Of a stretch of 64,000 bases of DNA, positions 32,083-40,482 are shown one piece after another. The position numbers and the translations under genes were made by a program. The number at the start of each line of letters is the position of its first letter. Within the stretch, counting starts at the first letter, position 1. Origin of the DNA: Pseudomonas sp. (GTDB lineage: Bacteria > Pseudomonadota > Gammaproteobacteria > Pseudomonadales > Pseudomonadaceae); NCBI RefSeq assembly GCF_030147005.1, contig NZ_JASLAW010000199.1, positions 1 through 64,000 on the forward strand, read 5' to 3'. A model generated the notes under the pieces. The model was not told the origin of the DNA. It worked only from the letters and a program-made list of their open reading frames with translations, and made no database searches.

Positions 32083-33611
32083 TGGCCGACCCCGCCATTG
32101 AAGAGTGCGCGCCAATCGCTGCAGAGTTTTTGCTGGGCGGCACCGGGCGGCAGGCGGTGACCATAGGCGAGGTTTTGCCAGTGAAGGGTCAACTCGTGAC
32201 TGAATGTCAGCAACTGCGGCCGCTGCAAATGACGAATGCGCTCCAGTACCTGGCCCTCGGTGTCGGCGCTTTTGAGCGGCAGGTTGAACTCATGCAGCAG
32301 CCGGCTGAGCAGGCCGCGATACAGCAGGCCAAGGGCTTCCCGCGGTTGGCTGGGCCATAACTGTTCGGCGACGCTGGCGATGTCGTCGGGCAACGTCTCC
32401 ACCCCGACTTCCAAGCCGAACAACTGGGCAGGCGCAGGTTGCGCGGTTTCAGGATGAGGCCGCTGTCTGCGGCTGACAAACGTGCGCAGCCATTCACGAT
32501 AGCGCCACACCACCAAGGCCAGCCCGCCAATCACCAAGCTCCATAGCAGTATCTCCAGGCCTTGGGCCGCGTGCTTGAAGGTGTTGCTGTTGAGGTTGTC
32601 GAGTAACTGCTGGAGCCAGCCCGGTAACTTACCGCCGCCGTCGGTTTTGCGGGCTGTTGCGGGTTTTTCTTCCTCGCCAAAACGATAGCGGGTGACGGTT
32701 TCCGGGTTCTTGAACGGCGGTTTTTCCAGTAATGCCTTGATCGATTGGCTGGCCGATTGGGTGCTTAGGGGCTTTGGGTCAACGGGTTCATCCGCCATCG
32801 CCGATGGGCTCAGTTGCACCAGTGTCAGCCCGATGACCAGCAGCAACAGCGGCGCGACACTGCTCAGGCGTTGGCGCAACCGGCGAAACACCAGTTCCAG
32901 GTCCCACGCTTCCAGGACGGTGCGACGGTTGAGATACAGGCTGAAACCGCACGCGACATAGATGGGCTCCCAGAACACCAGGACCAGCGCATAGAAGGCA
33001 TTACTCAGATGTTCCAGCCATAACCCTTGCGGGCCTGTCGCCAGTGCCAGCCGCTGCCAGTCCCAATCCAGTTCGACCTGCTCCGGGATGAATAAGTAGA
33101 ACAGCGCCATGCATCCGAACCACAGGCCGATTTCCAGGTGCACCCCGATGATCGTCAGCCAGCGCGCGGCGCCCGCATTGCGCTGTTGCAGTACGCCCAG
33201 GCGTTGTTGACGCGCTTGGCCCTCAAGACCTTCGAGTTGGCTCACCGGCAGCACGAAGCTGCGGCTCACGCTCAACCGGCGCCAGGTCAGGCTGGCGAAC
33301 AGTTGCCCCTTGAGCAGGCGAGGCCACTGGCGAACGGCCTGTTTCAGGCTTGGGGTTTCACCAAACAGGGCCTTGGAAAGAATGTACAACGGCAAGCGTT
33401 CGAAGGCGGGCTTTAGCCACCAGAACAGGAACATGGCGTAAGACGGGTACTGCCACAGCAGTGCAGTGAGCAGAATGAACACCGGCATGCTGACCAGAGC
33501 CCAGCTGGCCATAAGCAATACACGGTGTTTGCGAGCCATGAGTACGCCGAGGTCCATGGCTTCCCAGGAGGTGCGGGGGCGGATGACCACGCTTGAGTCA
33601 ATCAGGCGCAT
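32079..33611 (-). CDS. DUF4129 multi-pass membrane protein
   Basis: A 510-residue inner-membrane protein. The N-terminal half has about five hydrophobic segments (VLLMASWALVSMPVFILLTA, YAMFLFWWLK, WLTIIGVHLEIGLWFGCMAL, NAFYALVLVFWEPIYVAC, APLLLLVIGLTLVQL). A periplasmic linker (about 265-345) and one more helix (LLWSLVIGGLALVVWRY) lead to the cytoplasmic DUF4129 domain (about 400-505), which has EALGLLYRGLLSRLLHEFN. Similar C-terminal domains occur in transglutaminase-linked membrane proteins, but no transglutaminase domain is seen here. It overlaps the SpoIIM-like gene by 14 bases. Expected to work with the MoxR ATPase at the membrane; function not established. Confidence 0.85.
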   Translation of the reverse strand: MRLIDSSVVIRPRTSWEAMDLGVLMARKHRVLLMASWALVSMPVFILLTALLWQYPSYAMFLFWWLKPAFERLPLYILSKALFGETPSLKQAVRQWPRLLKGQLFASLTWRRLSVSRSFVLPVSQLEGLEGQARQQRLGVLQQRNAGAARWLTIIGVHLEIGLWFGCMALFYLFIPEQVELDWDWQRLALATGPQGLWLEHLSNAFYALVLVFWEPIYVACGFSLYLNRRTVLEAWDLELVFRRLRQRLSSVAPLLLLVIGLTLVQLSPSAMADEPVDPKPLSTQSASQSIKALLEKPPFKNPETVTRYRFGEEEKPATARKTDGGGKLPGWLQQLLDNLNSNTFKHAAQGLEILLWSLVIGGLALVVWRYREWLRTFVSRRQRPHPETAQPAPAQLFGLEVGVETLPDDIASVAEQLWPSQPREALGLLYRGLLSRLLHEFNLPLKSADTEGQVLERIRHLQRPQLLTFSHELTLHWQNLAYGHRLPPGAAQQKLCSDWRALFNGGVGQ

Positions 33612-34572
33612 GGCGAGTCCGTCCAGCGAAAATCAGGTAGGCGGCCACCAGCAGCCAAAGTGCGCTGCCTGCGAGGTATTTGATCCAGGGCGCGATGGTC
33701 GTGCTGGATGACCAGTACGCTTCGATGAACGCCGCGATCAGCAGCAACAGCATGACCCCGCAGAGCATCTGCACGCTTTTGCGGGCCGCCAGGCGCAGGG
33801 ATTCGCCACGTGCCAGTGGCCCTGGCGCGATCAGCGACCAGCCCAGTTGCAGCCCTGCTGCGCCGGCCAGTGCGATGGCGCTGAGTTCGAACGCGCCATG
33901 GCCGATCACGAATGACCAGAAGGTCTGGCCGTAGCCGATTTCAGTCAGGTGCCCGGAGACGGCCCCGATGATCAAACCGTTGAATACCAGAAAGAACACG
34001 CTGCCCAGCCCGAACAGCAAGCCGGCGGCAAAGGTTTGGAAGGCGATGCCGATGTTGTGCATCACGTAGTAGCCAAACATCATCCAGTCTTCGCTGGAGG
34101 CACGTTCGGCCGCGCGGCCCAGGCGGCTGGCGGCGGGGTCGTACATGGCTTGCATCTCGGCCACCTGTTGCGGGCTGACGATGCTGTAGATCAGGTCGGG
34201 AAACAGGTAGACCAACAACGCTATGCCCAGCAGGCTACCGAAGAACAGCAGGCTGGCGATCAGTACGAAGCGCCATTGTTCACGCACCAGGCGCGGGAAG
34301 TCAGCGAGGATAAAAGCCAGTACGTTCGCCGTGGTTTGACTGCGATGGCGATACAGTTGTTGGTGGCCGCGCAGCGCCAGTTGTTGCAGCTGGTCCACCA
34401 GGTAACTGCTATAGCCGCGCTCCTGGGCCAGGGCCAGGTGTTGGCACAGGCGTCGATATTGATAGGGAAAGTCGGTTACTTCGGTGGCTTTGCCTAGCTC
34501 CAACTGTTTCAGCTGTTCGGCGAAAATCTGCCACTGCGTTTTGTGACGGCTTTCAAAAAGGCTCTGCTTCAT
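33598..34572 (-). CDS. SpoIIM-like (DUF95) membrane protein
   Basis: A 324-residue protein. A soluble helical N-terminus (about 1-95, QIFAEQLKQLELGKATEVTD) precedes at least five transmembrane helices: FVLIASLLFFGSLLGIALLV, YYVMHNIGIAFQTFAAGLLF, GSVFFLVFNGLIIGAVSG, FELSAIALAGAAGLQLGWSL, MLCGVMLLLLIAAFIEAYWS and AGSALWLLVAAYLIFA. The GHGAFELSAIALAGAAGLQL stretch is the SpoIIM/DUF95 hallmark. In Bacillus, SpoIIM takes part in cell-wall remodelling during engulfment; in non-sporulating bacteria its relatives are found in MoxR operons with unknown roles. It overlaps the RDD gene by four bases. Confidence 0.88.
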   Translation of the reverse strand: MKQSLFESRHKTQWQIFAEQLKQLELGKATEVTDFPYQYRRLCQHLALAQERGYSSYLVDQLQQLALRGHQQLYRHRSQTTANVLAFILADFPRLVREQWRFVLIASLLFFGSLLGIALLVYLFPDLIYSIVSPQQVAEMQAMYDPAASRLGRAAERASSEDWMMFGYYVMHNIGIAFQTFAAGLLFGLGSVFFLVFNGLIIGAVSGHLTEIGYGQTFWSFVIGHGAFELSAIALAGAAGLQLGWSLIAPGPLARGESLRLAARKSVQMLCGVMLLLLIAAFIEAYWSSSTTIAPWIKYLAGSALWLLVAAYLIFAGRTRHAPD

Positions 34573-35261
34573 GTCGGCCCCAACAAACCGTGGGCCACGC
34601 CGTTGAGTTGCTCCACGGCGCGCGCCGGAGATACCTGCAAGGGCGTGGCGAGAATTGCAGCCAGTTCATGGACCCGCTCGGCAGACAGTTCAGCCTGACG
34701 TTCGGCAAAACCGAGGATGGCTCGCTGTTCGCCCAGCTCCAGTGCGAAGGGCAGGCGCAGGGCGGCTGCTTGAGGCAGGCGCGGGCGGGCCAACGCTTGC
34801 TCGCGGTAGACCACCAGCGTCCCCGCTGCCAGGTCGCCGAGCCGCTTGAAGTGCGGATGTTGCAGGCAGCTGATGGCGCCGAAGAAGTAGCCGAAGGGCA
34901 GCATGTCGACAAAGCGCAGCAGGTTGCGGATCAGCGACGCCGACCAACCGACCGGGGTGCCGTCGTCCTGTATCACCCGCAGGCCCATGACCTGCTTGCC
35001 GGGTGAGCAGCCCTGGTTGAACACTTCGAACAGCACCATGTACCACCAGCTGACCACGAACAGCAGCAGCGAGCCCAAGCCGAGCCCAAGGTTGCCAAGC
35101 AGCCCTATGGGCACAAGCAGGACGCCCAGGATCATGCCCCGCACGAGCAGGTCGAAGGCAAAGGCCAATGCCCTTGGCGCAAGCCCCGCAGGGCGCAAGG
35201 GCAGGTCGATACCCTCGGGGGTCTCGATCTGGTAGCGGGTATCCAGAGGAGTTGTTGGCAT
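34569..35261 (-). CDS. RDD-family membrane protein, first gene of the MoxR operon
   Basis: A 230-residue membrane protein. The RDD signature appears in LAPRALAFAFDLLVRGMILG (Arg and Asp of the motif), followed by transmembrane helices at about 35-55, 65-85 (LGLGSLLLFVVSWWYMVLFE) and 125-145. The second-loop motif GCSPGKQVMGLRVIQDDGTP is also characteristic. A soluble C-terminal part (about 150-230) is not covered by the RDD family. The start ATG 35261 has AAAGGA six bases upstream. It leads the operon RDD, SpoIIM-like, DUF4129, DUF4350, MoxR, DUF58, and sits back to back with sbcB. Some RDD proteins are linked to Na+/H+ or K+/H+ exchange, but this cannot be inferred here. Confidence 0.9.
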   Translation of the reverse strand: MPTTPLDTRYQIETPEGIDLPLRPAGLAPRALAFAFDLLVRGMILGVLLVPIGLLGNLGLGLGSLLLFVVSWWYMVLFEVFNQGCSPGKQVMGLRVIQDDGTPVGWSASLIRNLLRFVDMLPFGYFFGAISCLQHPHFKRLGDLAAGTLVVYREQALARPRLPQAAALRLPFALELGEQRAILGFAERQAELSAERVHELAAILATPLQVSPARAVEQLNGVAHGLLGPT

Positions 35262-35428
35262 TGCGATCCTTTGCGGTGCGAAGCGACTGAGAGAGACGGA
35301 TGCTAGCAGTGTCGAGGCTGGAAGCAAGCCTTCAAGATTTTGCTGGATGTTTGTACAGTAAAGGTATCGCTGGCTCCTGACACCTCGCAGCGCCTAGACT
35401 TTGCCGGTATTCAGCACAGGAACAGCCC

Positions 35429-36856
35429 GTGACCTCCATTTTCTGGTACGACTATGAAACCACCGGGATCAACCCGCGCAGCGATCGCCCGCTGCAGGTA
35501 GCCGGCATTCGTACCGACCTCGAGCTCAATGAGGTCGGCCCGCCGATCAATCTGTATTGTCAGCCCAGCGACGATATCCTGCCCCACCCGGCGGCGTGTG
35601 CAATCACCGGTATTACGCCCCGGGTCCTGGCGCAGAAAGGCCTTGCCGAAGCAGACTTCATGACGCGGGTGCATGCCGAGCTTTCGGCTCCCGGTACGTG
35701 CGGTGCGGGTTATAACACCCTGCGGTTTGATGATGAAATGACGCGCTACAGCCTGTATCGCAACTTTTTCGACCCTTATGCGCGCGAGTGGCAGGGCGGT
35801 AACAGCCGCTGGGACTTGATCGATGTGATGCGTACCGCGTATGCCCTGCGACCCGAGGGCATCGTGTGGCCCGAGCAGGACGGGCGCGTGACGCTCAAGC
35901 TTGAGCGCCTGACCGAGGCCAACGGCATCGACCACGGCCAGGCCCACGATGCGTTGTCTGATGTGCGCGCGACCATCGCCCTGGCGCGATTGGTGCGCGA
36001 GAAACAACCCAAGCTGTATGAGTGGCTGTTTCAGCTGCGCAGCAAGCAACGGGTGATGGACCAGGTGCGATTGTTGCAGCCAATGGTGCACATTTCCGGA
36101 CGCTTCAGCGCCGAGCGTCATTATCTGGGTGTCGTATTGCCTTTGGCTTGGCATCCGCGCAATCGCAATGCATTGATTGTCTGTGACTTGGCGCTCGATC
36201 CGCAGGGCCTGCTAGACCTTGATGCCGAGACGTTGCGCGCACGCCTCTATACGCGGCGTGATGAACTGGCGCAGGGTGAGCTGCCGGTTCCCCTCAAGTT
36301 GCTGCACATCAACCGCTGCCCGGTCGTCGCGCCCTTGAAGGTGCTGCGCGCGCAAGATTGCGAGCGTCTGCAATTGCAGATGGAGGTTTATCAGGCGCGG
36401 GCGCTGCGGCTAACTGACGCACAGGAAGTTTGGCGTGACAAGTTGGCGAGTGTTTACGCCGAGGAAGAGTTTGCCGGGACTGCGGATCCGGAGCAGCAGC
36501 TGTATGAGGGTTTTATCGGCGACCGTGACCGGCGCTTATGTGAACAAGTCCGCACGGCAGAGCCGGTACAATTGGGGCGCCAGCAATGGCCTTTCGATGA
36601 TCATCGGTTGCCGGAATTATTATTTCGCTACCGTGCGCGTAACTTTCCTGAGACCTTGAACAATGAGGAGCAAGAGCGCTGGAGACTTTTCTGTCAGCAA
36701 CGTTTGTCAGACCCGATGTGGGGGGCGCCCAATACCGTGGTGGCATTTAAGCTGGCGCGCAAGGAGTTGGAAAACAATGCGACGTCGTTTCAGTGCCAGG
36801 TACTGGGTGAATGGCAAGACTATGTCGACTCTTTAGCGGCTCGCCTGAATCTATAG
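35429..36856 (+). CDS. sbcB: Exodeoxyribonuclease I
   Basis: A 475-residue 3'-to-5' single-strand DNA exonuclease used in mismatch repair and recombination. The DEDDh nuclease domain starts at FWYDYETTGINPRSDRPLQV (catalytic D8 and E10), with Asp near AGYNTLRFDDEMTRY and the HDALSDVRATIALA block carrying the catalytic His and Asp. The ExoI C-terminal and SH3-like domains follow (MVHISGRFSAERHYLG, LPELLFRYRARNFPETL). Translation begins at GTG 35429 with AGGA eight bases upstream. It diverges from the MoxR operon and converges on mvaT across a shared terminator, the PA4316/PA4315 order. Confidence 0.96.
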   Translation: MTSIFWYDYETTGINPRSDRPLQVAGIRTDLELNEVGPPINLYCQPSDDILPHPAACAITGITPRVLAQKGLAEADFMTRVHAELSAPGTCGAGYNTLRFDDEMTRYSLYRNFFDPYAREWQGGNSRWDLIDVMRTAYALRPEGIVWPEQDGRVTLKLERLTEANGIDHGQAHDALSDVRATIALARLVREKQPKLYEWLFQLRSKQRVMDQVRLLQPMVHISGRFSAERHYLGVVLPLAWHPRNRNALIVCDLALDPQGLLDLDAETLRARLYTRRDELAQGELPVPLKLLHINRCPVVAPLKVLRAQDCERLQLQMEVYQARALRLTDAQEVWRDKLASVYAEEEFAGTADPEQQLYEGFIGDRDRRLCEQVRTAEPVQLGRQQWPFDDHRLPELLFRYRARNFPETLNNEEQERWRLFCQQRLSDPMWGAPNTVVAFKLARKELENNATSFQCQVLGEWQDYVDSLAARLNL

Positions 36857-36884
36857 CCGAGCAACTGCAAAACAGTCAGGCAAT

Positions 36885-36911
36885 AAAAAACGCCAGCAAG
36901 CTGGCGTTTTT
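36885..36911. terminator. Bidirectional terminator between sbcB and mvaT
   Basis: AAAAACGCCAGC-aag-CTGGCGTTTTT is a near-perfect hairpin with A and T tracts on its two sides. It lies between two convergent genes and suits both. Confidence 0.9.
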
Positions 36912-36946
36912 AATGTGTTGCGTACCGGGTGTGAACCCGATCAGGC

Positions 36947-37321
36947 TTAGCCCAGCAGGGTAGCCCAACCTTCTACTACGTCACCGCCCCACTTGGCTTT
37001 CCACTCTTTCAGCGTCTTGTGGTTGCCGCCTTTGGTTTCAATCACTTCGCCGTTGTGCGGGTTTTTGTATTGCTTGACCTTGCGAGCACGTTTGGTGCCG
37101 GTAGTTTTCACAGCGCCGCGGGGTGCTTTAACTTTCGATTCCGGATCCAGCAGCGCGATGATGTCACGCAGGGATTTGGAGTATTCGCCCATCAGGGTGC
37201 GCAGTTTGCCTTCGAATTCCAGCTCGGTTTTCAGCTTGTCGTCTTGCGACAGGTTCTTCAAACGGGCTTGCAGCTCTTTGATAGCTTCTTCGGTGGCGCG
37301 GTATTCGTTGATCAGAGACAT
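36947..37321 (-). CDS. mvaT: MvaT-type H-NS family xenogeneic silencer
   Basis: A 124-residue nucleoid protein. The N-terminal coiled-coil oligomerisation part (about 1-60) begins MSLINEYRATEEAIKELQAR, the linker is basic (VKTTGTKRARKVKQYKNPHN), and the C-terminal DNA-binding AT-pincer region ends GGNHKTLKEWKAKWGGDVVE. It binds AT-rich DNA and silences acquired genes, biofilm and virulence functions. Length and sequence match Pseudomonas MvaT (PA4315) rather than MvaU, supported by its location between sbcB and purU. The 346-base upstream spacer is notably AT-rich, which may allow self-control. Confidence 0.96.
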   Translation of the reverse strand: MSLINEYRATEEAIKELQARLKNLSQDDKLKTELEFEGKLRTLMGEYSKSLRDIIALLDPESKVKAPRGAVKTTGTKRARKVKQYKNPHNGEVIETKGGNHKTLKEWKAKWGGDVVEGWATLLG

Positions 37322-37667
37322 GTGGACTACCTTATGTAGAACGCTGAATGGCAGGGTGAGTGGCCCAATAATAGTCAGGCAACTTCAGCAAGTAAACATT
37401 TAAGCAGCTATTCAGGTGAATTACATTGAATGATTGTGGTAGCGCCAGGCACTTGTATTAATTATTAGGCGTACCGCTGAAAACAATCACGTTAATTTTG
37501 CAAAGTGCCGGGCTTACCCTTGTATGCTCATATGCCGTAGGTAAAACCTTACGCTATTAAGGGGTGTTGCCAGCGCCCGGGATCGGAATAAGCCGCAAGG
37601 AGTACTGCAGTTTTTCTGCGCAATCGCTAGAATGGCGGCCTTTGCGAAGTTCTGGAGTTTCCCCCTA
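37322..37667. promoter_or_regulatory. AT-rich divergent spacer between mvaT and purU
   Basis: This 346-base region has no convincing reading frame. The part at about 37380-37510 is markedly AT-rich (for example cacttgtattaattattagg and aacaatcacgttaattttgc) against a GC-rich chromosome. A TAGAAT hexamer at 37627-37632 could be the -10 of purU. The AT-rich part could be a nucleation site for MvaT autoregulation. Confidence 0.5.
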
Positions 37668-38516
37668 ATGCGCACTTTTCGGCTGGTGATTGCTTGCCCG
37701 GACCGGGTTGGCATCGTTGCCAAGGTCAGTAACTTTCTGGCTTCTCATAACGGTTGGATCACCGAGGCGAGCCATCACTCGGATGATCTCAGCGGTTGGT
37801 TTTTCATGCGTCACGAAATTCGTGCCGACACATTGCCTTTTGGCCTGGAAGCTTTTCGTGAGGCGTTTACGCCGATCGCCGAAGAGTTTTCGATGACCTG
37901 GCACATCACCGACACCGAGCAGAAAAAACGCGTCGTACTGATGGCCAGCCGTGAATCCCACTGCCTGGCGGACCTTCTGCACCGCTGGCACAGCGATGAG
38001 CTCGATTGCGAGATTGCCTGTGTGATCTCCAACCATGACGACCTGCGCAGCATGGTCGAATGGCATGGCATCCCGTATTACCACGTGCCGGTCAACCCGC
38101 AGGACAAGGAGCCCGCGTTCGCCGAGGTGTCGCGTCTGGTCAAGCAGCACGATGCCGACGTGGTGGTGCTGGCGCGCTACATGCAGATCCTGCCGCCGGA
38201 GCTGTGCCGCGAATATGCCGGCAAGGTGATCAACATTCACCACAGTTTCCTGCCTTCGTTCGTGGGGGCCAAGCCTTATCACCAGGCGTCGCTGCGCGGC
38301 GTGAAGTTGATCGGCGCGACTTGCCACTACGTCACCGAAGAGTTGGACGCCGGTCCGATCATCGAGCAGGACGTGGTTCGCGTCAGCCACAGCGACAGCA
38401 TCGAAGACATGGTGCGTTTCGGCCGTGACGTCGAGAAGATGGTGCTGGCCCGTGGCTTGCGTTATCACCTGGAAGATCGCGTATTGGTGCACGGCAACAA
38501 GACCGTGGTGTTCTGA
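37668..38516 (+). CDS. purU: Formyltetrahydrofolate deformylase
   Basis: A 282-residue cytoplasmic enzyme that hydrolyses 10-formyltetrahydrofolate to formate and tetrahydrofolate, balancing one-carbon pools. An ACT domain (about 1-80, FRLVIACPDRVGIVAKVSNF) is followed by the formyl-transferase fold with VVLARYMQILPPELC, VINIHHSFLPSFVGAKPYHQ (catalytic His) and YVTEELDAGPIIEQ (catalytic Asp). I chose ATG 37668 (MRTFRLV); an upstream frame from 37632 adds 12 residues that do not resemble the family. Position next to mvaT matches PA4314 (purU1). A strong terminator follows. Confidence 0.95.
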   Translation: MRTFRLVIACPDRVGIVAKVSNFLASHNGWITEASHHSDDLSGWFFMRHEIRADTLPFGLEAFREAFTPIAEEFSMTWHITDTEQKKRVVLMASRESHCLADLLHRWHSDELDCEIACVISNHDDLRSMVEWHGIPYYHVPVNPQDKEPAFAEVSRLVKQHDADVVVLARYMQILPPELCREYAGKVINIHHSFLPSFVGAKPYHQASLRGVKLIGATCHYVTEELDAGPIIEQDVVRVSHSDSIEDMVRFGRDVEKMVLARGLRYHLEDRVLVHGNKTVVF

Positions 38517-38542
38517 TCAACGCGTTGTGATTGAACAAGCAG

Positions 38543-38575
38543 GGGCCCGGGAGTAAAACTCTCCGGGCCCTTTTT
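38543..38575 (+). terminator. Rho-independent terminator of purU
   Basis: gggcccgggag / ctccgggccc forms a GC stem with one bulged base and loop taaaa, followed by tttttatttt. It starts 27 bases after the purU stop codon. Confidence 0.9.
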
Positions 38576-38592
38576 ATTTTCAGGACGCGCAA

Positions 38593-38778
38593 ATGACCGA
38601 CCCACTCGATAAGGCGACCTCCAAACCACCGGCTACAGTGGGCGAGGGGTGTCTGAGTCGCTACGACCCGGACGCGCTGGGTGCCGATGATGGTACTGAC
38701 TTTCCTGGCGCTGCCCAGCTGTGGGAGCAGTTGCAGGAACACGAGAAGCCGCCCGCTGCCCCTGGAAAAGACGCTTGA
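38593..38778 (+). CDS. Possible small acidic protein overlapping a convergent gene
   Basis: A 61-residue acidic, proline-rich frame (MTDPLDKATSKPPATVGEGC) with AGGACG upstream, 15 bases after the purU terminator. It overlaps the 3' end of the convergent flippase-like gene by 146 bases. It has no recognised domain. Its start sits just after a terminator and the codon pattern is compatible with this genome, but an antisense shadow of the other gene cannot be excluded. The overlapped tail of the flippase gene is itself unlike the conserved family, so the true end of one of the two may differ. Confidence 0.4.
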   Translation: MTDPLDKATSKPPATVGEGCLSRYDPDALGADDGTDFPGAAQLWEQLQEHEKPPAAPGKDA

Positions 38779-39742
38779 GCAACGGTTTGCCCACCATCAA
38801 CAGAAACACTGGCGCACCGGCCAGCAGATAGAAGTAGTAGGTTACCGCCCGCCAGATCAGGATCGCCGCCGCCGCCGTGGAGTTGCCCACCATGGGCGCC
38901 AGCAATGCCGCCGACGTCAACTCCGCCGCCCCGGCACCGCCTGGCAGCAGGCTGAATTGGCCTGCGGTCAATGCCACCATCTGGATCAGGAAACTCCACG
39001 CCCATTGCACGTCGCCACCCAGGCCGCGCAGTGCCAGGTACAACACGCTATAGCGCAATAACCAATGCAGGCTGGTCAGCGCAAACACGCCGAGCAGCGT
39101 GTGCCGGGGCAATTTCAGCGTTTGGGTGAATGCCGCAAGAAAGCGCAGCAACCGGCGAGCCCAGCGTCGACGGGTGCCGACGCGTACATTCATGGCCTTG
39201 AGCGCCCGCCCGGCCAGGCGAATCAACCTGCGATGAAAGCGCACCACCACCAGGCAACCGACGATCCCGCCGACCATCGACGCGGCACTGAGCCCCAGCA
39301 GCCATTCCAGGCGGGGGCTGAGGCTATGGAACAGCGCATACAGCACGATGCCCACCAATGCGCAGAGAAAAAACAGCATGTCGCTCAACTGGTCCATGGC
39401 GAATACCGCGCTGCCGTGGGCGGGCCGTATGCCATTGCGTGCCAGCAGGCCCATCAGCGTCAGCGGCCCGCCGCTGCCGCCAGGCGTAGCGCACATGGCG
39501 AACTCAGTCGATATCACCACTCCCAGGCTTTTGCGCCATCTCAACCGGTGGCGCTGTTCGCCAAGCAACAAGCGGATGCGCAGGCTGTTGATCAACCAGC
39601 AGCCGATAATCATGGCAAACATCCCCATTAACTGGGGCAGGGGGAATTGGCGCAGGCGCGCAATGGTTTCGCCACCGCCCAGCCACACTGGGATCACCAG
39701 CGCGACCATCAGCGCCAGAGACAGCCAGATCAGCCGGCGCAT
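38633..39742 (-). CDS. Lysylphosphatidylglycerol-synthase/flippase-like (UPF0104) membrane protein
   Basis: A 369-residue inner-membrane protein with about eight transmembrane helices, including MRRLIWLSLALMVALVIPVW, AMIIGCWLINSLRIRLLL and a conserved block TEFAMCATPGGSGGPLTLMG. The pattern matches the LPG_synthase_TM/UPF0104 family (YbhN-like, AglD-like), whose members flip lipids across membranes. It has no soluble aminoacyl-transferase domain, so it is not an MprF enzyme. The last about 40 residues (after LLKRLFQGQ) are unusually proline- and arginine-rich and overlap the small plus-strand frame. The start ATG 39742 overlaps the deacetylase gene by 13 bases. It is the last gene of a three-gene operon. 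Confidence 0.82.
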   Translation of the reverse strand: MRRLIWLSLALMVALVIPVWLGGGETIARLRQFPLPQLMGMFAMIIGCWLINSLRIRLLLGEQRHRLRWRKSLGVVISTEFAMCATPGGSGGPLTLMGLLARNGIRPAHGSAVFAMDQLSDMLFFLCALVGIVLYALFHSLSPRLEWLLGLSAASMVGGIVGCLVVVRFHRRLIRLAGRALKAMNVRVGTRRRWARRLLRFLAAFTQTLKLPRHTLLGVFALTSLHWLLRYSVLYLALRGLGGDVQWAWSFLIQMVALTAGQFSLLPGGAGAAELTSAALLAPMVGNSTAAAAILIWRAVTYYFYLLAGAPVFLLMVGKPLLKRLFQGQRAASRVPATAPTAGQRQESQYHHRHPARPGRSDSDTPRPL

Positions 39743-40482
39743 GGCAGCGTCGACAGCCACGCGGCCTTGGTCTGTGGCGTGCGTCCGTCATCGAGCAGGC
39801 GCAGCAGGATCTGCAGCCAGTAATCCCGCGAAAACGCGTGGCGCATATCCACGGGGTGCAAGCCTAGTCGAATCACCGGGGCGGCCTGCCAGCGCTGTTC
39901 GCGTCGATCGCTGAGGGCTTTGGACAAGCCTCGGCGCCAGGCACTGCGGGCGCTCCACACCAGGCCAGGGGCATGAATGCGCGTAAAGTCAGGCAGGCGG
40001 TACAGATGCTGCGGGTCGCTGGTATAGCTCAGCGGTAACTGGCGCAGCGCCAACCGGGTGCCCTGGCTCATCAACCAGGCGGGGGCGACAAACCCCTGCA
40101 GCGGCCAGTCATTGCGCTGGAATACCTCAATGCCGTCAGTCAGGCGCTGCAACGCCTGGGCCTCGGACAACTGGTAGAACTCGCCCTCATGGGTGTAGAT
40201 GCGCCGCATGAACCACTCTTTGGGCGTGCGCGGCCGGGGTTGTTCGTCGCAGTGGTAGTAACCGTGCAAGGTGAGTTCATCGCCTTTGGCTACGCGGTCA
40301 TCGAGCAGGCGCCGGAAGTCACCGTGGGCCTCCAGGGCGTTATGGTGATGAAAATCCGGTACCACCAGCCAAGTGATGGGGACATTGCCGATGGCATCGA
40401 CGGCCTCGACGAACGGCCGGTAATCGGCCCAGGTGTTCGGCGCCACGTCGTGCAGCACCAGCATCACGGAACGTTCAGCCAT
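39730..40482 (-). CDS. DUF2334 polysaccharide-deacetylase-like protein
   Basis: A 250-residue protein of the NodB-fold DUF2334 family. The metal-site first aspartate pair lies in VMLVLHDVAPNTWADY, and a histidine motif in ELTLHGYYH. The family is related to carbohydrate esterase 4 enzymes that remove acetyl groups from sugar polymers. No signal peptide is seen, so it may act on cytoplasmic lipid-linked intermediates. I chose ATG 40482 (MAERSVMLVL), whose start overlaps the stop of the upstream glycosyltransferase gene by eight bases; the long frame to 40800 lies inside that gene and is spurious. It lies between a glycosyltransferase and a flippase-like gene. Confidence 0.88.
   Translation of the reverse strand: MAERSVMLVLHDVAPNTWADYRPFVEAVDAIGNVPITWLVVPDFHHHNALEAHGDFRRLLDDRVAKGDELTLHGYYHCDEQPRPRTPKEWFMRRIYTHEGEFYQLSEAQALQRLTDGIEVFQRNDWPLQGFVAPAWLMSQGTRLALRQLPLSYTSDPQHLYRLPDFTRIHAPGLVWSARSAWRRGLSKALSDRREQRWQAAPVIRLGLHPVDMRHAFSRDYWLQILLRLLDDGRTPQTKAAWLSTLPCAG

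Noticed and set aside
38543..38580. Possible regulatory RNA after purU
   Set aside because: The structure is a simple rho-independent terminator (stem plus T-run), which explains it fully.
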